Assembly: GCA_035293765.1 (NCBI GenBank)
Contig: DATGMF010000024.1
Location: 1-15,362, forward strand
Origin: DASRHT01 sp035293765
GTDB taxonomy: Bacteria > Chloroflexota > Ktedonobacteria > Ktedonobacterales > Ktedonobacteraceae
Direction of reading: 5' to 3'
Length of the DNA: 15,362 nucleotides
How positions within the stretch are numbered: the stretch's first letter is position 1; the number at the start of each line of letters is the position of its first letter. Below, one piece after another: positions 13,298 through 15,362 of this stretch. The position numbers and the translations under genes were made by a program. Under the pieces are notes generated by a model, which saw only the letters and a program-made list of their open reading frames with translations, was not told the DNA's origin and did not search any database.

Positions 13298-14686
13298 ATG
13301 GAACGAACACGACTATCACAGGCACGACGCAAAAAGCTTTGGACGCTTGAAGAAGCAGCAGAACGGGTCGGCGTTGATGTCAACACATTGCATAAGTGGG
13401 AAAAGGGAAAAGCGATTCCGCGTGCCTATAACCTTCAACGACTCTGTGAGGTCTACGAATGTTCAGCAGAGGCACTCGGCTTCGAGGTGGAGACGCAGCA
13501 GAGCGATGTGGTTTTGTCATCTGAATCGACCAGGACGACCAGCGCGCCTTTGCCCTTTCTTAACAGCGACCCGACGATGCGATTGCTACGACTTGCCCAT
13601 GCTTCTCGTCCTTATCGAGAGATGCAGGGCGAGTTCAGAGCTATTCTAGAGGATACTGCGATGAATACTGATCCGATGTCACGGCGTGACGCCATCTGCC
13701 GCCTGGCTCTCTTTCCTCTCATCACCTGGAATCTGAGTCCTCGTTTTGTGAATCTCTCACATGCTGCCGAAGACATTCTTACCGGATGCAAAGCTGGCAT
13801 CATTGCCTGCTGGCAACTGCGCAAAGAGAAAGAGCTTTCAACCGTTGCTGGCGCTATTTCTTCGTACATCCCAACATTGAAGCATATTGCAACAACAGCA
13901 TCTTCTACTCGTAACAGTAAAGAGGCCGCTGATTTGCTGGCACAATGTTTCTTGCTCAAAGCTGTACTCTCCTGGAATGTTGCCACTCCGACAGATGGCA
14001 TCTACTATGCCCAACAAGCAGAGACTTATAGCAAAAGTGTTGAGCAACCGCTCTTACAGATGACCGCTCTCAGAATGCAAGCGGCCTCACTCTGCTATGC
14101 GAATCAGTGGGAGCAAGCATTACATGCTGCCCAGCAGGCAAAATATGTGCTCGATACCACCCCCAAAGAGCTTATTCCACCACTCGCACACAGCTATGTC
14201 TATGCCGGGCTTGCCACGTATCAAGCCTATCATGGGCAGAAGCAGGATGCCTTGACTTCTCTCAAAAAAGCGCATGCTACCTTCTTTGAGCAACCTGCTA
14301 CTGAAACAGTGCCGCTCTGGATTGATCATAGTGTCGGGAATTTGCTGCTGAATGACGGTCTCACGCATGCGCATCTTGGCTTATACAGAGAAGCGGTTGA
14401 TTCTTTTGACCAGATTCGAGTGGAGCATGCTAATGATATGACAATCCCGTTAGGGTGTCGAGTTGAGGCCCTCATAGAGCAAGCCACAGTAGAGGTCAGC
14501 CGAGACGATCAACCACGAGATATGGAGAAATGCATGGCCCTTTGGACACAGGGCATAGAGGGTGCAAAAGCTCTCCAGAGCAACAAAAAATTTAACGATG
14601 CACTTATGGCACATACTGCCATGCGGGCTGCGTGGCCTGCTGAGCCGCGCATTAAAGAGCTACGAGGTTATATTACTCATTGGTAG
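13298..14686 (+). CDS. XRE-family transcriptional regulator with C-terminal TPR-like helical repeats
   Basis: The 462-residue protein has an N-terminal helix-turn-helix (residues about 4-60: RLSQARRKKLWTLEEAAERVGV, DVNTLHKWEKGKAIPRAYNLQRLCEVY), a linker, and a long alpha-helical region from about 150 containing TPR-like pairs (LLQMTALRMQAASLCYANQWEQALHAAQQAKYVL, AHSYVYAGLATYQAYHGQKQDALTSLKKAHATF, LNDGLTHAHLGLYREAVDSFDQI). This plan resembles peptide- or protein-sensing XRE-TPR regulators, which are numerous in Ktedonobacteria. The ligand is unknown. The ATG at 13298 has GAAAGGG nine bases upstream. A TTG at 13280 with GAGGG before it is an alternative adding six residues. It is divergent from the oxidoreductase gene, which it may regulate. 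It ends at a good terminator. Confidence 0.88.
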   Translation: MERTRLSQARRKKLWTLEEAAERVGVDVNTLHKWEKGKAIPRAYNLQRLCEVYECSAEALGFEVETQQSDVVLSSESTRTTSAPLPFLNSDPTMRLLRLAHASRPYREMQGEFRAILEDTAMNTDPMSRRDAICRLALFPLITWNLSPRFVNLSHAAEDILTGCKAGIIACWQLRKEKELSTVAGAISSYIPTLKHIATTASSTRNSKEAADLLAQCFLLKAVLSWNVATPTDGIYYAQQAETYSKSVEQPLLQMTALRMQAASLCYANQWEQALHAAQQAKYVLDTTPKELIPPLAHSYVYAGLATYQAYHGQKQDALTSLKKAHATFFEQPATETVPLWIDHSVGNLLLNDGLTHAHLGLYREAVDSFDQIRVEHANDMTIPLGCRVEALIEQATVEVSRDDQPRDMEKCMALWTQGIEGAKALQSNKKFNDALMAHTAMRAAWPAEPRIKELRGYITHW

Positions 14687-14704
14687 CAACCATTTCCCTC
14701 TCAC

Positions 14705-14734
14705 AAAGCATTGCGCGTATTGCAGTGCTTTTTT
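14705..14734 (+). terminator. Rho-independent terminator of the XRE-TPR gene
   Basis: AAGCATTGC (14706-14714) pairs with GCAGTGCTT (14722-14730), with one G-U pair and a 7-base loop. It runs into TTTTTT, about 20 bases after the stop. Confidence 0.85.
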
Positions 14735-14736
14735 AT

Positions 14737-15147
14737 TGCCTTGCGAAGAAACACCAAGCAAACGCCGAAAAGAGGAAAAACACCGAGAAATGTGGAATAG
14801 GGAACAGATGGAAAAGATCGACCAGAGAAGGTTGTAATGATGGTCCCGCTTTCCGACTACATTTCCTCCTAGCGCCTATGCAGATCGTGAAACAGCAGCA
14901 GGGTCGCTACATTCACCCTGACCACGCGACACGGTGAAGGAGCACCGTTTCCTCGTCAGCGCAGGGGCATGGAAAGGACAACACGAAGGAGGCATCAGAG
15001 CTCAATGAGAGCTGCAACGGACGTGATGGAGAGGGATCGAGGATAGCGTGCGTTTTTACCCGCTCTGTGCCAATTGTGTTGAAAAAGTCGAAACTATTGG
15101 CGGTCCCCCTCCTAGAGAACAGCAGGTGTTCATCATATAGATGAGCT
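14737..15147. other. Intergenic stretch without a supported gene
   Basis: I see no gene with a ribosome site, no tRNA and no clear repeat here. Short open frames overlapping the terminator lack codon and start support. It may be decayed sequence. Confidence 0.5.
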
Positions 15148-15193
15148 TAGCGCGGGTCGTCGTCACGGGATCGCTGAGCAGGGACCCGCGCTA
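15148..15193. repeat. 11-bp inverted repeat
   Basis: TAGCGCGGGTC (15148-15158) and GACCCGCGCTA (15183-15193) are perfect complements 24 bases apart. The core GACCCGCG recurs at 15272-15279. Role unknown. Confidence 0.75.
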
Positions 15194-15204
15194 CCCGCTA
15201 CAAG

Positions 15205-15234
15205 CGCCCTGATGGTAATATAGGGCGGATTTTT
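15205..15234 (+). terminator. Possible terminator-like hairpin
   Basis: CGCCCT (15205-15210) and AGGGCG (15222-15227) form a 6-bp stem with an 11-base loop, followed by GATTTTT. No upstream gene is visible for it to end. Confidence 0.35.
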
Positions 15235-15286
15235 GTCCTGATTGACCTCCTGAAATTGACCCAAAAAAAGCGACCCGCGATTCTGC

Positions 15287-15315
15287 TTGCATCAACTGGC
15301 TTCTCGTGCTATACT
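15287..15315 (+). promoter_or_regulatory. Promoter reading out of the window
   Basis: TTGCAT (15287-15292), 17 bases, TATACT (15310-15315) preceded by TGC (extended -10). The start would be near 15322. The transcribed gene lies beyond the window edge. Confidence 0.55.
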
Positions 15316-15362
15316 AGCGATGCAGCCGTCTAAAAGGGGCTTTTCCTGCTCGCAGGTTTGAA

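Noticed and set aside
14680..14937. 85-codon forward frame after the XRE-TPR gene
   Set aside because: Begins at a TTG inside the preceding gene and runs through the terminator; no ribosome site.
15078..15092. TTGAAAAAGTCGAAA motif reminiscent of some insertion-sequence ends
   Set aside because: No transposase fragment, inverted partner or target duplication can be seen, so a mobile element is not supported.

Overview
The window most resembles a Ktedonobacteria-type member of the Chloroflexota. This is inferred from the gene mix (TPR-fused XRE regulator, ECF sigma factor with a non-zinc membrane partner, DUF1028 protein, KptA, GltD-like flavoprotein carrying ferredoxin domains), good Shine-Dalgarno sites, sigma-A-like promoters and a mid GC content. 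No rRNA, tRNA or CRISPR array is visible.

Layout. Positions 1-141 look like the right end of an IS200/IS605-type element: the last codons of a probable tnpB, then a structured 3' end that could be an omega/reRNA. Positions 207-2231 hold a minus-strand TetR regulator plus FAD monooxygenase operon, with a well-formed promoter and an operator-like inverted repeat over its start site. Positions 2319-4990 hold a small XRE repressor (-), an alpha/beta serine hydrolase (+) and an unusual protein (+) joining a degenerate receiver-like domain to a tryptophan-heptad coiled coil.

Positions 5056-8918 are a minus-strand signalling operon: ECF sigma factor, overlapping membrane anti-sigma-like protein, and an oligopeptide-binding lipoprotein without permeases. 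The lipoprotein start codon lies in the loop of a perfect 14-bp inverted repeat. Positions 9004-11122 hold a DUF1028 Ntn-hydrolase (+), convergent and overlapping with kptA (-). kptA is divergent from a NUDIX hydrolase (+). Between kptA and the NUDIX gene lie two back-to-back perfect hairpins, one with a 30-bp stem.

Positions 11132-13189 hold a GltD-like FAD/NADPH/Fe-S oxidoreductase (-) with a long leader. A divergent XRE-TPR regulator (13298-14686) ends at a clear terminator. The last 600 bases appear non-coding but contain hairpins and an outward-facing promoter.

The most notable signals are the 30-bp perfect hairpin, the hairpin at the lipoprotein start, the sigma/anti-sigma/solute-binding arrangement, the receiver/Trp-heptad protein and the IS605-type right end.
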